DNA of 64,000 bases from Microseira sp041929235 (GCF_041929235.1 NZ_JBHFNP010000246.1:34535-98534), one strand, 5' to 3'; counted from the first letter of the stretch, positions 26,034 through 36,556 are shown. Numbers and translations are program-made. Notes: generated from the sequence alone by a model not told the origin.

Positions 26034-28019
26034 ATGGAAACCTGGGAATTTCTGCTCCAGCGCCAAGGCGAAGTCACCTGGCATACCCTAGCATCACAAG
26101 CTCAGGTGGAAATTCAGGAAGGCCGATATCGCCTCGCCGTCCGCTCCAGTTACACTGACACTGAGGTGGATGTTCGCATCACCCACGAGTCCACCTACGA
26201 AGATCCGCCAAAGCGACGGATGCAGAAGCACGCCCGCTCTACCAACGCAGATGGGTTGATGGTAGTGATACCCTTTAACTATCTCAAACCCGGTAGCTGG
26301 GAATTTTGCTGTCGTCCAGACTTAATCACCGATTTAATCGGCGATACCTGGCAGCATACGCTTCAAATCCAAGTATTGCCTGATTCTGCTCCCCAAACCC
26401 AGCAGGTGAGGGTCGGAGCAGGTGAGCAGGGGACGCGAGAACAAGACACTGTAACAAAACAGACAAAGATTAGGGAAAGCTTGGATGGGGAGAATTCATT
26501 CAAGATTTCAGATGCGATACGTGCTGCCCCACAGGCTGCCGCCAACGCCAAAGAAATTGTAGCATCCGATACAACCACATCCGAGTCTACTGCTTCGCCA
26601 GAAGCGCGGGAAAACCCAGAGATTCCACCAATGCTAGCGATCGCTCTCGACAACGACACCTATGTGGCTCGTCAGGACGGGGTTTTAACAGTTTCAGGAC
26701 AAGTCGAGAGCTTGGATGCAGTTGGTCAACCTCTGCCAGTTACGGAGTTAAAAATTTACCTGCGCGATCCGCAAAATTACCAGGTGGTGGCAGAACGGCA
26801 GCAAATGTTACTAGCAGGAAATTTGCCGGTTCGCTTTACCTGCAAGGTTAATATCCCGCCTCAAGTTAATACTCGTTTGATTTTGGGCGAAATTGCCCTC
26901 AAAGTCGCAGGCGAGACGCCTGCACCACAAGTTTTAACCACAGCTTCTTTCACCGTTACGGCGGATGTGACTGCATTGCTGAGTGCGATCGCTAACAACA
27001 GCGCTACAAATCTATTCGACATCGCTCCCGACACCCCCGCCGCGCCGATCGATCCGTTAGATACTCCGAAAGAAGTTCCCACGATTCAGTTTGAACCATC
27101 GGACGGCGTACCCATACCGCCCCTACTGAATAAATCTACGCTGAAACAAAGACCGCGCCAACCCCTCGAACTTCCTACATTTCCCAGTCGGTATCCCCCT
27201 AAACCGAAACCCAAACCTGAACCAGTCAGTACGGAACAGGAGCAAGATCAAGCTGAGGATACGGCGCAAGCAGATATTAGTTTAGATGCTTTTGGCGAAT
27301 CAGAGTTGGCAGTCGATCTCAGTCAAGAGAGCAACAACGGGACAACGCCAGCAGCAAGCGACGAACACCCGTCTATACCGGAAACAAGCAGCATCGTACA
27401 TATTAGACCCCAGGAGCGTCTTTTCTCGCGGCTTGAGGCGTTGGCGACGGATGACGAGTTATCTGAGTGGTTAAAGGCGGCACCCAGTTTAGACCCCTTG
27501 ACAATTGACTTAGATACGCTTTTCGACATTCACGCCGAACCAGATGCTCACCTGACCGCGGGGGAATTTGTGGTAGACGATGAACCGATTAAACCCAGAC
27601 GCAAGAAAAGGGAGCAAAAAGCAAAACCGGATTTCGACCCCGTCCCAGAAGATGAACCGATTCCGACACCTAAGCTGGAGGTATTTCCCAGCGGCGAACT
27701 GACTTCTGGACAGAAAGTGCGCGTCCGGGTGACGCTGCCTTATGGATTGCCGCGATTGGGTGTTAAATTGTGGATTGTTGACCGCCAGACGCGGAGTCTG
27801 TTGGAAGAACCCCGGTTGATCGGTGATTTTGCACCCAACGGGTGGGGACAAGTCGAGGCGATATCCCAGGTGACGGTTCCGTTTGGCTGTTTGGAGATGC
27901 GGTTTGAAGCGATCGCGCAGGAAATCCAAACCAAACGGGAAAGTCACAAAGTAACCATTGACCGCACCGTCCTTCCCCCCGATCTCCCTACCATACCCCT
28001 TGATGAATTTGATTTGTGA
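26034..28019 (+). CDS. Large conserved cyanobacterial protein of unknown function
   Basis: 661 residues from the ATG at 26034 (METWEFLLQ). The ATG-like start at 26004 lies in a less conserved leader. No signal peptide or catalytic motif is visible. Three beta-rich blocks are separated by acidic, Pro-rich linkers: an N-terminal block (TWHTLASQAQVEIQEGRYRLAV), a central one (YVARQDGVLTVSGQVESLD) and a C-terminal one (LPYGLPRLGVKLWIVDRQTR ... QEIQTKRESHKVTIDRTVLPPDLP). The middle linker is rich in Asp/Glu/Ala. A fragment of the C-terminal block is found again at 38524-38673. Ig-like or adhesin-type folding is only a guess. Confidence 0.7.
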   Translation: METWEFLLQRQGEVTWHTLASQAQVEIQEGRYRLAVRSSYTDTEVDVRITHESTYEDPPKRRMQKHARSTNADGLMVVIPFNYLKPGSWEFCCRPDLITDLIGDTWQHTLQIQVLPDSAPQTQQVRVGAGEQGTREQDTVTKQTKIRESLDGENSFKISDAIRAAPQAAANAKEIVASDTTTSESTASPEARENPEIPPMLAIALDNDTYVARQDGVLTVSGQVESLDAVGQPLPVTELKIYLRDPQNYQVVAERQQMLLAGNLPVRFTCKVNIPPQVNTRLILGEIALKVAGETPAPQVLTTASFTVTADVTALLSAIANNSATNLFDIAPDTPAAPIDPLDTPKEVPTIQFEPSDGVPIPPLLNKSTLKQRPRQPLELPTFPSRYPPKPKPKPEPVSTEQEQDQAEDTAQADISLDAFGESELAVDLSQESNNGTTPAASDEHPSIPETSSIVHIRPQERLFSRLEALATDDELSEWLKAAPSLDPLTIDLDTLFDIHAEPDAHLTAGEFVVDDEPIKPRRKKREQKAKPDFDPVPEDEPIPTPKLEVFPSGELTSGQKVRVRVTLPYGLPRLGVKLWIVDRQTRSLLEEPRLIGDFAPNGWGQVEAISQVTVPFGCLEMRFEAIAQEIQTKRESHKVTIDRTVLPPDLPTIPLDEFDL

Positions 28020-28022
28020 ACT

Positions 28023-29455
28023 ACCACACACCGACCGCTAGGCGGTACGATGTGGGCTTCCCAATTCATTGGCAACTGCCTCTACAGTCGTAGACTTACG
28101 TCCAAACCGCTTTGGTCTTACATTGCCTCCAAGGGCAGTAGCACTGGTTCCCAATGCCAATATCCGCAAGCCTTCATTTCTGATATTGATTGCTGCATTT
28201 ACATCTCTGTCGTGATGCACATGGCAATGAGGACAGAGGAATGAGCGTACAGAGAGATCCGTCTTTGGAATGGACAGCAGGGTGACATTGCTCCAGATGT
28301 GACGACGGAAAGAATCGCCCAATTTCGAGGTAAATCTTTCCGTCCTGTTCTGCTTTGTATTTCAGCATGGTTTGAAACATTCCCCAGCCAGCATCACTGA
28401 TTGATTTTGCCAGGTTGTGATTTTTGACCATGTTTTTCACTGCCAGATCTTCCACCACAATCACTTGGTTCTCGTTCACTATCTTGCGGGATAGCTTGTG
28501 AAGGAAGTCTTCTCTCACTCGTGAAATCTTAGAATGCACTTTTGCGAGTGCGCGTTTTGCTTTACGCCGTTTGACGGTCGTTTTATCCTTCTTTCTGGAA
28601 AGCTTGCGCTGTTTGCGCTTCAGGTTTTTCTCGTGCTTTTTGAGATGCTTCGGATTGTTGAACTTGGAACCGTCAGACGTGACAGCAAAATCAATCAATC
28701 CCAAATCAATGCCGATAGCTTTCCCTTCGCTGCTAGATTCCGGTTTTTCGATACCATCATCTAGCAATAACGAAGCATAGTAACGCCCGTCAGTCATTCT
28801 CGACACAGTAACAGTTTTCAGCTTCCCAACGCAATCCCGATGGATTTTGGCTTTCACCGTTCCCAGGTTGCCAGGGAACTTGATCCCCGAATCACTCAGA
28901 ATTTTGACGTTTTGAGGATACTGAATGGACTGTCTACCGTGGCGATTTTTGAACGTTGGATATTGCGCCCGACCATCAAAGAAGTTGATAAATGCCTGAG
29001 ACAAATTCAAAACGGATTGCTGCAAACACTGGGAATAGCATTCTTTCAGCCATTCATACTCTTGCTTCCAAATTGGAATCTGTTTCTTCATGTTGAGCGC
29101 AGACACGCCTTTACCCGTCTCTTTGTAGGTCAATGACATAACCGAAAGAGACTGATTCCACACCCATCGCACACACCCGAAAGCCTGTGCTAGATGAGCT
29201 TCCTGTGCATCAGTTGGATAAATTCTGACTTTGACTGCCTTCAACATGATTCGACCTTTATCATGCTTCTACAATTATGATAACAAATCCAGGCGGAAAG
29301 TTCCCAATTCTAGAAAACTCGCTTCGTTGCCAGGAGTCTGTTCGTTTCGTCGTTGCTGTTCTTGCTTGCCTCATGGCATTCGGCATCGGTCGAACAACAC
29401 TCCTCAACTCACTCGCATTCATCCCACGCTCAATCAGAGATTAGAGCGTGGGGCT
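28023..29455 (-). mobile_element. IS200/IS605-family element with tnpB only
   Basis: Comprises a broken tnpB and flanking structures. Upstream of the gene, a hairpin at 29423-29451 (CCCACGCT ... AGCGTGGG) is a candidate left-end structure. Downstream, CCGCTAGGCGG just after the stop is a candidate right end, where the guide-RNA (omega RNA) scaffold normally lies. No tnpA is present. Exact ends cannot be set from a single copy. Confidence 0.6.
28038..29247 (-). pseudogene. tnpB: Frameshifted tnpB (RNA-guided nuclease family)
   Basis: The first ~330 codons are intact: MLKAVKVRIYPTDAQEAHLA, FDGRAQYPTFKNR, the RuvC-I Asp in GIDLGLIDFAV, and the RuvC-II Glu in VIVVEDLAVKNMVKN. After RFFPSS near 28310 the frame is lost. 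A different frame continues SVRSFLCPHCHVHHDRDVNAA with the RuvC-III Asp, ending at 28038. The first CxxC of the zinc ribbon has also become IWSNV. Both the frameshift and the lost cysteines argue for an inactive protein. Confidence 0.85.
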
Positions 29456-29507
29456 ACGGCACGCTTCAGCTAAGCCTTGGTTTTGCCTAATAGTGGTGAT
29501 CTACCAG

Positions 29508-32500
29508 TCATGGGTAGAGGCTTTGCGGCTGGCTGGTCAATGTTTCTAGCATTTTGAGTAAGGCTTGCTCGTTGTAAGGCTTGGAGAAATAGGCAGCAGC
29601 ACCCAGATTCATGGCAAGCTCGCGGTGCTTATCCCCCGTGCGGGAGGTCAGCATAATCACGGGCATCTGTTTGAAGTTGGCATTGGCTTTGACCTGTGCC
29701 AAAAAGCCATACCCATCAATGTGAGGCATTTCAATGTCGCAGATGGCTGCAGTCACGTTTAAACCCCCTTGGAGCTTGTCTAAGGCATCTTGACCATCTC
29801 TAGCTTGTTCGACCTGATATCCAGCTTTTTCTAGGGTTAAGGCAAGGAAGCGACGGACATTGATCGAGTCATCTACAATCAGAATCGTGTTTTCCCCAGC
29901 AGGCAAGGCGGGGGTGGGGCGGTTATTCTCAAGTCTGGCTCTCAAAAAGGTGATCGGGTCGCCAGAGCGACTCCCCGGTGCTGACGCTTCGCGAACGCGA
30001 CTGGCGCTCCAGCGCAGGAACTCTGGCACGTCGAGCAGCGGCACAACTCGCCCATCCCCTAAAATGGCGCAGCTAGAAAAGCCTGAAGGTAAAGGTAAAT
30101 CCCCTTCCACTTGACGCACAGCAACTTCCTGATCGCTCCAACAACAGCTGATGAAGATGCCTACAGGTTTGTCACCCCCAGTGACGATCAAGGCAACGGG
30201 TCTGCTGATAGTGGGAGGGGTTTCCAGTTCTTGGAAGTGGCGGGGGCAGTCAAACTTGAGCCAGGGATCTAGACGGAGCAACGGCACCATTTTTCCTTCC
30301 AGGTTCAATACTTCGCTACCAGCAGTTGCTAACACCTGCTCGGGTTCTAGGGAGACGATCTGTTGAATGGCGTCGGTGGGAAATGCCAGTAACATACCGT
30401 TGCTCTGGGTTAGCAGCACTCGCGTCACCGAGAGGGTAAACGGTAATGTAATTGTAAAAGTTGTTCCCACTCCCGGTTGGGTATCGACTTGAATTTCGCC
30501 CCGAATCTGTTTGAGGTTGTTACGCACCACATCCATGCCAACCCCACGACCCGAAAGGTTACTCACCTCTTCCTTGGTGGTAAACCCGGGCTCAAAAATC
30601 AGAGATAGCAAATCGCGATCGCTCGCACTAGCCAGCAAATCAGCATCCAAACCCATGGCGATCGCTCGCTGGCGAATTTTGCCGAAGGGAATTCCTTCAC
30701 CGTCATCTTTTATACTAATTAGCGTCCGGTTGCCCCGATGGCTAGCCTTGATTTCAATCAATCCCGATTCAGGTTTACCCCGACTCAGACGAGTTTTGGG
30801 GTCTTCAATGCCGTGATCAAATGCATTGCGTAATAGGTGCATCAGCGGGTCTTGCAAAACCTCCAGGATGTTGCGGTCAACTAGGGTGTTCTGCCCGTAA
30901 ATTTTCAATTCTACGGGTTTGCCGTGGTGCAACGACAGTTCGCGCAAGGCTCTGGGGAAGCGGGTGAGGATATCGGCAAGCGGACGCATCCGCACCTGCT
31001 TGAGGCTTTTTTGCATTTGTTTCGTCGTTTTGCCCAGGTTGTGAGACGTTTGTTCCACATCTTCTAGGCTCAGTTCGATATCGCTGACGACTTCTTGAAT
31101 TTGGACGATAGTCTCCATGACTTCGCGTCCCAAAAAGTGCAGATCGCCGTAGCGATCCATTTCCAGGAGATCGAACCCCTGGAGGGTTTCCCCCATACGC
31201 TCTGGCATCGCGGATGGAAAAGCAGTGGCAGAAGAGTTGTCAGCTTTTCCCTTGCCAGTTGCCAGTCCCCCGGTTGCCGAGCGGTCGTAGATGAACCGCA
31301 ACTGACTATTGGCTTGCTCGAGTTTTGGCAGTCGGTGGCTGAGGGTACTAAAAAGACTACGCAAGCGTTTGAGCTCCAAGGCAAGACCATTCCGTTCAAT
31401 GGTGAGTTCCCCAAACAAATCGTTGAGTTGATCGAGATACTTCAAGGGGACGCGGACGGTGGCATCTGAGTCTGCTGAAGTTGGAGGGGTAGCAGGTTCA
31501 TCCTGCTTGACTTCTAACGTTTGCCAGTCGGTAGTATAAACCTCTGGTGCAGTTGTTCCCCATTGCTGTGCCGTCCTTGGCACATCTTTGACCCAGAACG
31601 GATCAAACTGCAACACTGACTCTTCCTCAACTTCGCCAGACGCTCTGAGTGGCAGACTTCCGTAGGGGGAGAGAGAAAATGTCTCCCTGTCCGCTTCATT
31701 CCCCGCCTCGCCTGCGTTCCCTATTTGGGCATGGTCGCCATCAACTGGTTGCGTTCGCATCAGGGGGAGAGCAGGGGAGCTGGTGGCAGCCGTGAGCGGT
31801 TCGTCTTCCTGGGTGTCTGTGGCTGCCCAGATTTTGGCCTCCTCATTCCCTGTCACCCTGCTCGCCTGGTCAGACAGGGCGATCGCTGTGGGCAACAGAG
31901 CGAATTGTCCGGTGAGGATTAACGCTTGTGATTGCCGCCATGCTTGCACCGCTGAATGGGCAATTGCTTCCACCTGTTCTGGTGCAGCTGCCAACTGCTG
32001 CGTCACGGACTCGCACAACTGGCTAAAGCGATTGAGCTGGAGCATCTCGCCCAACCCGCCCAGTTCTTGCGCCAGGATTTCTAACTCTTCGTGCAAGCAA
32101 GGCAATTGGGGGTCTGCCAAAACCGACTCAAGACGTTGCAGGCATCCCTCCACCTCGGTTTCAAACAGCAAGGAAATGGCATCTTGCCCATCTTCTGGAA
32201 ACAGCATGGTGGTGGCATCTTCCGCAAGAGCTTCCCCCAATCGCTGACCGAGCTGCTCGAAGACTGGGTCGGCTTGGGTGGCTATCCATACTGGGTCTGG
32301 GGGGTGGCCTTGGCGATTGTGGGCGATCGCATAGCGCAAACAATCGACCCCAGCCAGCAGCAACTCCTCAAGTTGGGGATCGATTTGCAAGTTTTTCTGG
32401 GTTTTTAACACCTTCAAGGAATCTTCTAAGCGATGCGCCAAATGACTCAACACCCCAAATCCCATCATGCCCGCCCCGCCTTTGATCGAGTGGGCAGCTC

Positions 32501-32636
32501 GCAAGGCGGCATTGATTTTTTCGGTCTCGACTTGACGCTCAGCCAATCCCAGCACTACTGCTTCCAGGGTCCCCAGGTAATCCTGAGCCTCCTCCAGAAA
32601 CTGGCGTTTGATTTGAAGTTCCTTTTCTTGTGACAT
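29508..32636 (-). CDS. pilL: Hybrid CheA-type histidine kinase PilL
   Basis: 1042 residues. An N-terminal Hpt domain carries the phosphorylatable His in AAHSIKGGAGMMGF (~47). A long linker rich in Glu/Ala/Pro follows, then the dimerisation helix (LNDLFGELTIERNG, ~400), HATPase motifs (HLLRNAFDHGIED; DDGEGI; LSGRGVGMDVV), a CheW-like domain, and a C-terminal receiver with ILIVDDSINVRR and the phospho-Asp in ICDIEMPHIDGYG. It would take the MCP signal and pass phosphate to PilG/PilH to control pilus activity. It is the last gene of the pilGHIJL operon, 15 bases after pilJ. Tax/Hmp names are used for equivalents in other cyanobacteria. Confidence 0.93.
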   Translation of the reverse strand: MSQEKELQIKRQFLEEAQDYLGTLEAVVLGLAERQVETEKINAALRAAHSIKGGAGMMGFGVLSHLAHRLEDSLKVLKTQKNLQIDPQLEELLLAGVDCLRYAIAHNRQGHPPDPVWIATQADPVFEQLGQRLGEALAEDATTMLFPEDGQDAISLLFETEVEGCLQRLESVLADPQLPCLHEELEILAQELGGLGEMLQLNRFSQLCESVTQQLAAAPEQVEAIAHSAVQAWRQSQALILTGQFALLPTAIALSDQASRVTGNEEAKIWAATDTQEDEPLTAATSSPALPLMRTQPVDGDHAQIGNAGEAGNEADRETFSLSPYGSLPLRASGEVEEESVLQFDPFWVKDVPRTAQQWGTTAPEVYTTDWQTLEVKQDEPATPPTSADSDATVRVPLKYLDQLNDLFGELTIERNGLALELKRLRSLFSTLSHRLPKLEQANSQLRFIYDRSATGGLATGKGKADNSSATAFPSAMPERMGETLQGFDLLEMDRYGDLHFLGREVMETIVQIQEVVSDIELSLEDVEQTSHNLGKTTKQMQKSLKQVRMRPLADILTRFPRALRELSLHHGKPVELKIYGQNTLVDRNILEVLQDPLMHLLRNAFDHGIEDPKTRLSRGKPESGLIEIKASHRGNRTLISIKDDGEGIPFGKIRQRAIAMGLDADLLASASDRDLLSLIFEPGFTTKEEVSNLSGRGVGMDVVRNNLKQIRGEIQVDTQPGVGTTFTITLPFTLSVTRVLLTQSNGMLLAFPTDAIQQIVSLEPEQVLATAGSEVLNLEGKMVPLLRLDPWLKFDCPRHFQELETPPTISRPVALIVTGGDKPVGIFISCCWSDQEVAVRQVEGDLPLPSGFSSCAILGDGRVVPLLDVPEFLRWSASRVREASAPGSRSGDPITFLRARLENNRPTPALPAGENTILIVDDSINVRRFLALTLEKAGYQVEQARDGQDALDKLQGGLNVTAAICDIEMPHIDGYGFLAQVKANANFKQMPVIMLTSRTGDKHRELAMNLGAAAYFSKPYNEQALLKMLETLTSQPQSLYP

Positions 32637-32651
32637 AAGTTTATCTATGCC

Positions 32652-35543
32652 TTAAGAAGCTACTTTAAAAGTACCGACAGAGGTTTGCAGCTCCTGAGCG
32701 ATCGTAACCGTCTGGCGCAGCGAGTCAGACACCTGACGCGAGGAGTTGGCTGTTAGCTCAGATACCTGGGCGATCTCTTGCATCAAACTGGAAACGGCTT
32801 CAGCCGTCTGCACCTGGGACGCGGTGGCGGTGAAAATCGATTGCACCAACCGATCGATCTGGCGCGACACTTCCAGAATTTGCCCCAAACTCTGCTTCGT
32901 GCCCTCTACCAGTCTCGTGCCTTCCACCACCTGGGCGGTGCTTTGCTCCATCGCTTCGACTACTTGAGCCGTCTCGCGTTGGATGCCTTCCACAATCCGT
33001 TCAATTTCTTGCGTGGCGTTAGCGGAGCGGTTCGCCAGGGCGCCCACCTCTTCTGCCACTACGGCAAAGCCGTGACCTTCTTCTCCCGCCCGCGCTGCCT
33101 CGATGCCAGCGTTAATCGCGAGTAAGTTGGTTTGCATGGCAATCTGGTTGATCAAGGAAACGACTTTAGAAATTTGCTGGGAAGATTCGCCTAACCGCTT
33201 CACTTTTTTCGCTGTTTCTGCTACTGTTTCGCGCAGAATCAAGATATTCTGCACCGTTAAGTCCATTGCCATTTCGCCGGATTCAGCCGTCACCGAGGCA
33301 CTGCGAGCCACCTCGGCAGCTTGACTGGCGCTCCAAGCAACCGCTTGAATCGAAGCAGTCATCTGCTGGACAGATTCGAGGGTGCGTGTAGTCTCTTCGG
33401 TTTGTTTGAGAGCGAGCTGGGCTAGTTGGCGGATGCCGTCTTCATTTTCTCCCAAGGAGGCATTCACGAGCAGGGCTGATTGTTTGACTTTGGTGACAAT
33501 TTGCCGCAGGCTTTCGACAATCGAGTTGAAGAAGTCCGCCACAGTCCCGATTTCTCCGGCTGTTACTTCCGCCCGCACGGTCAGGTCTCCCTGGGCTGCT
33601 CCTTCAATCTGGCCCAAAAGGTCAATCAGCTGCTTTTGGATCGCTTCTTTAGCCATTTTTTGCTCTTGCAAGAGCGAGGCTTGCTCAAGGGCAAAGCCAA
33701 GCTGAATCGCCAGCTTACCCACCAGGTCGATCTCTGTTTCTTCCCAGCAGCGCGGTGCAAAACAGTGGTGGACGCACAGCAAGCCAATCAGTTGTCCGTT
33801 ATACAAGAGCGGCGCGACGATACTGGCTCGGATTTGGAAGCTTTCGAGAAAATTGCGGTGACAGTCGGTTAGCCCTTCGGCGTAAATGTCATTCATTGCC
33901 CGCACGCGACCGTTGCGGTAGCGTTCGATCAATCCTTCCCGGAAGGGGTCTTTGACGGTTTCTCCTAGAATTTTGCGCCATTCACCGCCGACGGATTCGG
34001 CAACGATCGTGCCATTCCAGTCATCGTGGAAGCGGTAAACGATGACGCGGTCGGTGTTCAAGGCGTCACGCAGTTCGGTGATAGCGGTATTGAGAATCTC
34101 TTCTTCGTTGAGACTTCGCCGCGCGTTCAAGACCATTTTATACAACAGCCGCGATCGCTCCGCCGCCGCTTCCTGGCGACTGGCTTGCTGTGCCAGTTGT
34201 GCTTCCGCTGCGACGATACTATCTGCCATGTGGTTAAAGCTCGCACCCAGCATTCCAATTTCATCTCCAGCCCTAATGTCTGCTCGGGCCTGGCGATCGC
34301 CAATGGCAAATTTTTCCGTCATTCGCTGTAGCTGCTTCAGGGGATCGGCAATCAATTGCCCCAGTATCCTAGCTAAGAAGAAATTTAATAGCGCGACGAT
34401 CGCTATGACAATTCCCTCTAATATCAAGTCTTTCCTCAGTATGGAATTGAGTTCATCTTCTGGAGTTCCCCGCACCAAAATGGCAGTCGGTTCGCCGTTA
34501 AAATCTGGCAAAGCTTCAGCAGCGACGGTGTAGGTTTGCCTCCCTACCTTGATGCGGTCTGTGACGGGATTGCCTACCTTAGCAGCGGCTCGTTTTAGGA
34601 TGGATGAGTTGGAAAGTTCGAGATTGGCTGTTGCGAATTCTGCTTTGCCCTCTTCCTGATTCAGAGAAGTTGCCAAGACAAATTTCCCTGGGGATTGCCA
34701 CTGGTAGATGGCGCTGTAACCCCCATTCAGAATCTGTAGCGTTTTATGGACAATGGACAGCTTGCCATTGACAATATCCCCGGACACCAACACCCCAATC
34801 ACAGCGTCAGTGTCGGGATCGCGAACGGGGGTCACGGTGTAGCGAATCAGGGCGTCGCTCGCTCCCAACCCTTCGGGCAAGGGGGGCGCTTCTGTTTGTA
34901 GCTCTTGCCAGGAAGCGATCGCATTGGTCTTAATCTGGCTGGGATATTTCAGGACGGTGCTAACCAGACCATTGGGATCGAACTTTTCCCCGGTTCGATT
35001 CCCATTGGCGTTGGCGATAATTCGCAAGTCGTTGCCAACTAGGGTCAAATATTCGATGTTATGCTCTATGATTGCGTAGCGCAGAAGTCGCTTCAGCTGC
35101 TCTTGGGTTTTAAGGGATAGGGGTTTACCTTCGGCATGGTTTCGAGCCGCTTCAATAATCGTGTTAGTATCGGCTTTTCCATTGAAGTCGAACGCCATTT
35201 GATCGACTTTGATATGGTAATTGATCTTGGTAACTTGCAGTTCTGTCTTGGCATGTTTTTCCAATTGGTTTAGTTCGTGTAACACGAGTATCCCAGTGCC
35301 TACCCCCGTCAGTCCGCCGATAGAGACAACTCCAGAGGCGAACAGACCAGCGAGCAGTTTGTTCCTAACAGGCAGTTTAGAGAACCACTGTAAAAGGGGT
35401 GTCTTCCGTGTCGGAGATGAAGGAACATGAGTTCGGCCCGATGGTTGTGGTAATTCCCCATTCTGGCGCCAGCCAGCACTTGCCGTTTCTTCCCCCTGTG
35501 AGCTGGTATTTTTTGGCAGCGGTCGCTCGAATTGAGTGGTCAT
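32652..35543 (-). CDS. pilJ: Methyl-accepting chemotaxis protein PilJ with phytochrome-type GAF domain
   Basis: 963 residues. The layout is a cytoplasmic N-tail, TM1 (SGVVSIGGLTGVGTGILVL), a periplasmic sensor region, TM2 (IVIAIVALLNFFLARIL, ~375-395), HAMP, GAF (~475-640), a second HAMP-like stretch, and the MCP signalling hairpin with IEAARAGEEGHGFAVVAEEV (~805-825). The GAF domain has DCHRNFLESF (~558), where cyanobacteriochromes place the bilin-binding Cys next to His, and the later RASIVAPLL block also fits. The ATG at 35543 (MTTQFERPL) is preferred to the one at 35567. It lies between pilI and pilL. Confidence 0.92.
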   Translation of the reverse strand: MTTQFERPLPKNTSSQGEETASAGWRQNGELPQPSGRTHVPSSPTRKTPLLQWFSKLPVRNKLLAGLFASGVVSIGGLTGVGTGILVLHELNQLEKHAKTELQVTKINYHIKVDQMAFDFNGKADTNTIIEAARNHAEGKPLSLKTQEQLKRLLRYAIIEHNIEYLTLVGNDLRIIANANGNRTGEKFDPNGLVSTVLKYPSQIKTNAIASWQELQTEAPPLPEGLGASDALIRYTVTPVRDPDTDAVIGVLVSGDIVNGKLSIVHKTLQILNGGYSAIYQWQSPGKFVLATSLNQEEGKAEFATANLELSNSSILKRAAAKVGNPVTDRIKVGRQTYTVAAEALPDFNGEPTAILVRGTPEDELNSILRKDLILEGIVIAIVALLNFFLARILGQLIADPLKQLQRMTEKFAIGDRQARADIRAGDEIGMLGASFNHMADSIVAAEAQLAQQASRQEAAAERSRLLYKMVLNARRSLNEEEILNTAITELRDALNTDRVIVYRFHDDWNGTIVAESVGGEWRKILGETVKDPFREGLIERYRNGRVRAMNDIYAEGLTDCHRNFLESFQIRASIVAPLLYNGQLIGLLCVHHCFAPRCWEETEIDLVGKLAIQLGFALEQASLLQEQKMAKEAIQKQLIDLLGQIEGAAQGDLTVRAEVTAGEIGTVADFFNSIVESLRQIVTKVKQSALLVNASLGENEDGIRQLAQLALKQTEETTRTLESVQQMTASIQAVAWSASQAAEVARSASVTAESGEMAMDLTVQNILILRETVAETAKKVKRLGESSQQISKVVSLINQIAMQTNLLAINAGIEAARAGEEGHGFAVVAEEVGALANRSANATQEIERIVEGIQRETAQVVEAMEQSTAQVVEGTRLVEGTKQSLGQILEVSRQIDRLVQSIFTATASQVQTAEAVSSLMQEIAQVSELTANSSRQVSDSLRQTVTIAQELQTSVGTFKVAS

Positions 35544-35603
35544 AATGTAAATGCAACAACAGAGCAATTAGGTGGACAAAAATCCCTCGAGTCCTGGAGA
35601 AGT

Positions 35604-36098
35604 TTAGTAGCTGTGGAACACGGGGGAATGAGCGATTGCAGGGACATCTAGCAGCAGCCAAATGGCTTGGTCTAACATGCATCCTCGCACATAGGGAACC
35701 AAAGCAGCGCTCATATTTTCTATCGGCGACTGGATGCGATCGCTACTCAAGCGCACAATCCCTTCAATTTTTTCCACCACCAATCCCATCTGCCTGGTGC
35801 CAACTTGCACAACAATGATGTTGTAATGCTGCAATGGCATCCGAGATGATGAGAGCTGTAGTAGGCCAGCTAGGTCGATCGCCCACAGCACCCGACTCCG
35901 CCGATTGAACAATCCCACCATGCAACTGGGCACGTTGGGCATGGGTGTTAGGCGTTGCACGGGAACAACTAGCACCTCCAGTAAATAGCGCATCGACAAA
36001 ATCGCCCCGTTTTGCCGGTCTAGTCGCAACCGCAGATAAGGCTCCTCTGGCGGTTTGTTTTCTGGATTGATTAGGGGGACAAGAGCTGAATTATTCAT
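35604..36098 (-). CDS. pilI: CheW-type coupling protein PilI
   Basis: 164 residues, a single CheW/SH3-like domain (RYLLEVLVVPVQRLTPMPNVP, GLFNRRSRVLWAIDLAGLL, VQVGTRQMGLVVEKIEGIVRL). It would bridge PilJ to the kinase PilL. It starts 4 bases after pilH ends, and pilJ follows after ~60 bases, so it is part of one operon. Confidence 0.9.
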   Translation of the reverse strand: MNNSALVPLINPENKPPEEPYLRLRLDRQNGAILSMRYLLEVLVVPVQRLTPMPNVPSCMVGLFNRRSRVLWAIDLAGLLQLSSSRMPLQHYNIIVVQVGTRQMGLVVEKIEGIVRLSSDRIQSPIENMSAALVPYVRGCMLDQAIWLLLDVPAIAHSPVFHSY

Positions 36099-36102
36099 CG
36101 GT

Positions 36103-36480
36103 TCATCTCACCACGCACTTGACGGCACGAATCAGTTGTTCGCGGGTAAACGGTTTGGTGATGTAAGCATCAGCCCCTTGTTTCATCCCCCAAAGGCGAT
36201 CGATTTCTTGGTTTTTTGAGGTACAAAGAATAATGGGAATTTTTTCAGTCGCTGGGTTTTGCTTGAGTTTCCGACACAGCTCGAAACCACTCATTCCTGG
36301 CATAACCACATCACTAAGAATTACATCTGGTTTTTTTTCTATCGCTAGATTAAGTCCCTCCTGCCCTGTGACTGCGCCGATGGCTACGTAACCGCTTTCC
36401 TTGAGGTAGGTACTGATTAATTCCAGTTCGGAGAGGGCATCTTCCACGATTAAAATTGTTACCATTGACATTATATTCAT
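36103..36480 (-). CDS. pilH: CheY-like response regulator PilH
   Basis: A single receiver domain of ~125 residues: ILIVEDALSELEL at the N-terminus, the phospho-acceptor Asp in DVILSDVVMPGMSGFE, the switch Thr/Ser in IILCTSKNQ, and Lys in YITKPFTREQ. The starting Met could be at 36480, 36471 or 36465; the last gives the usual REC start MVTILIVED. It would receive phosphate from PilL. Confidence 0.9.
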   Translation of the reverse strand: MNIMSMVTILIVEDALSELELISTYLKESGYVAIGAVTGQEGLNLAIEKKPDVILSDVVMPGMSGFELCRKLKQNPATEKIPIILCTSKNQEIDRLWGMKQGADAYITKPFTREQLIRAVKCVVR

Positions 36481-36556
36481 AGGTGTTTTTTCTCAAAATT
36501 TATTCCGCTTTTCCTGTTGACACGATCTTCCAACTCAGATGCATCTCAACTTGCCA

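Noticed and set aside
31070..31469. Frames opposite or shifted within pilL and pilJ
   Set aside because: They are shadows of large GC-rich genes with full domain support in the main frame.
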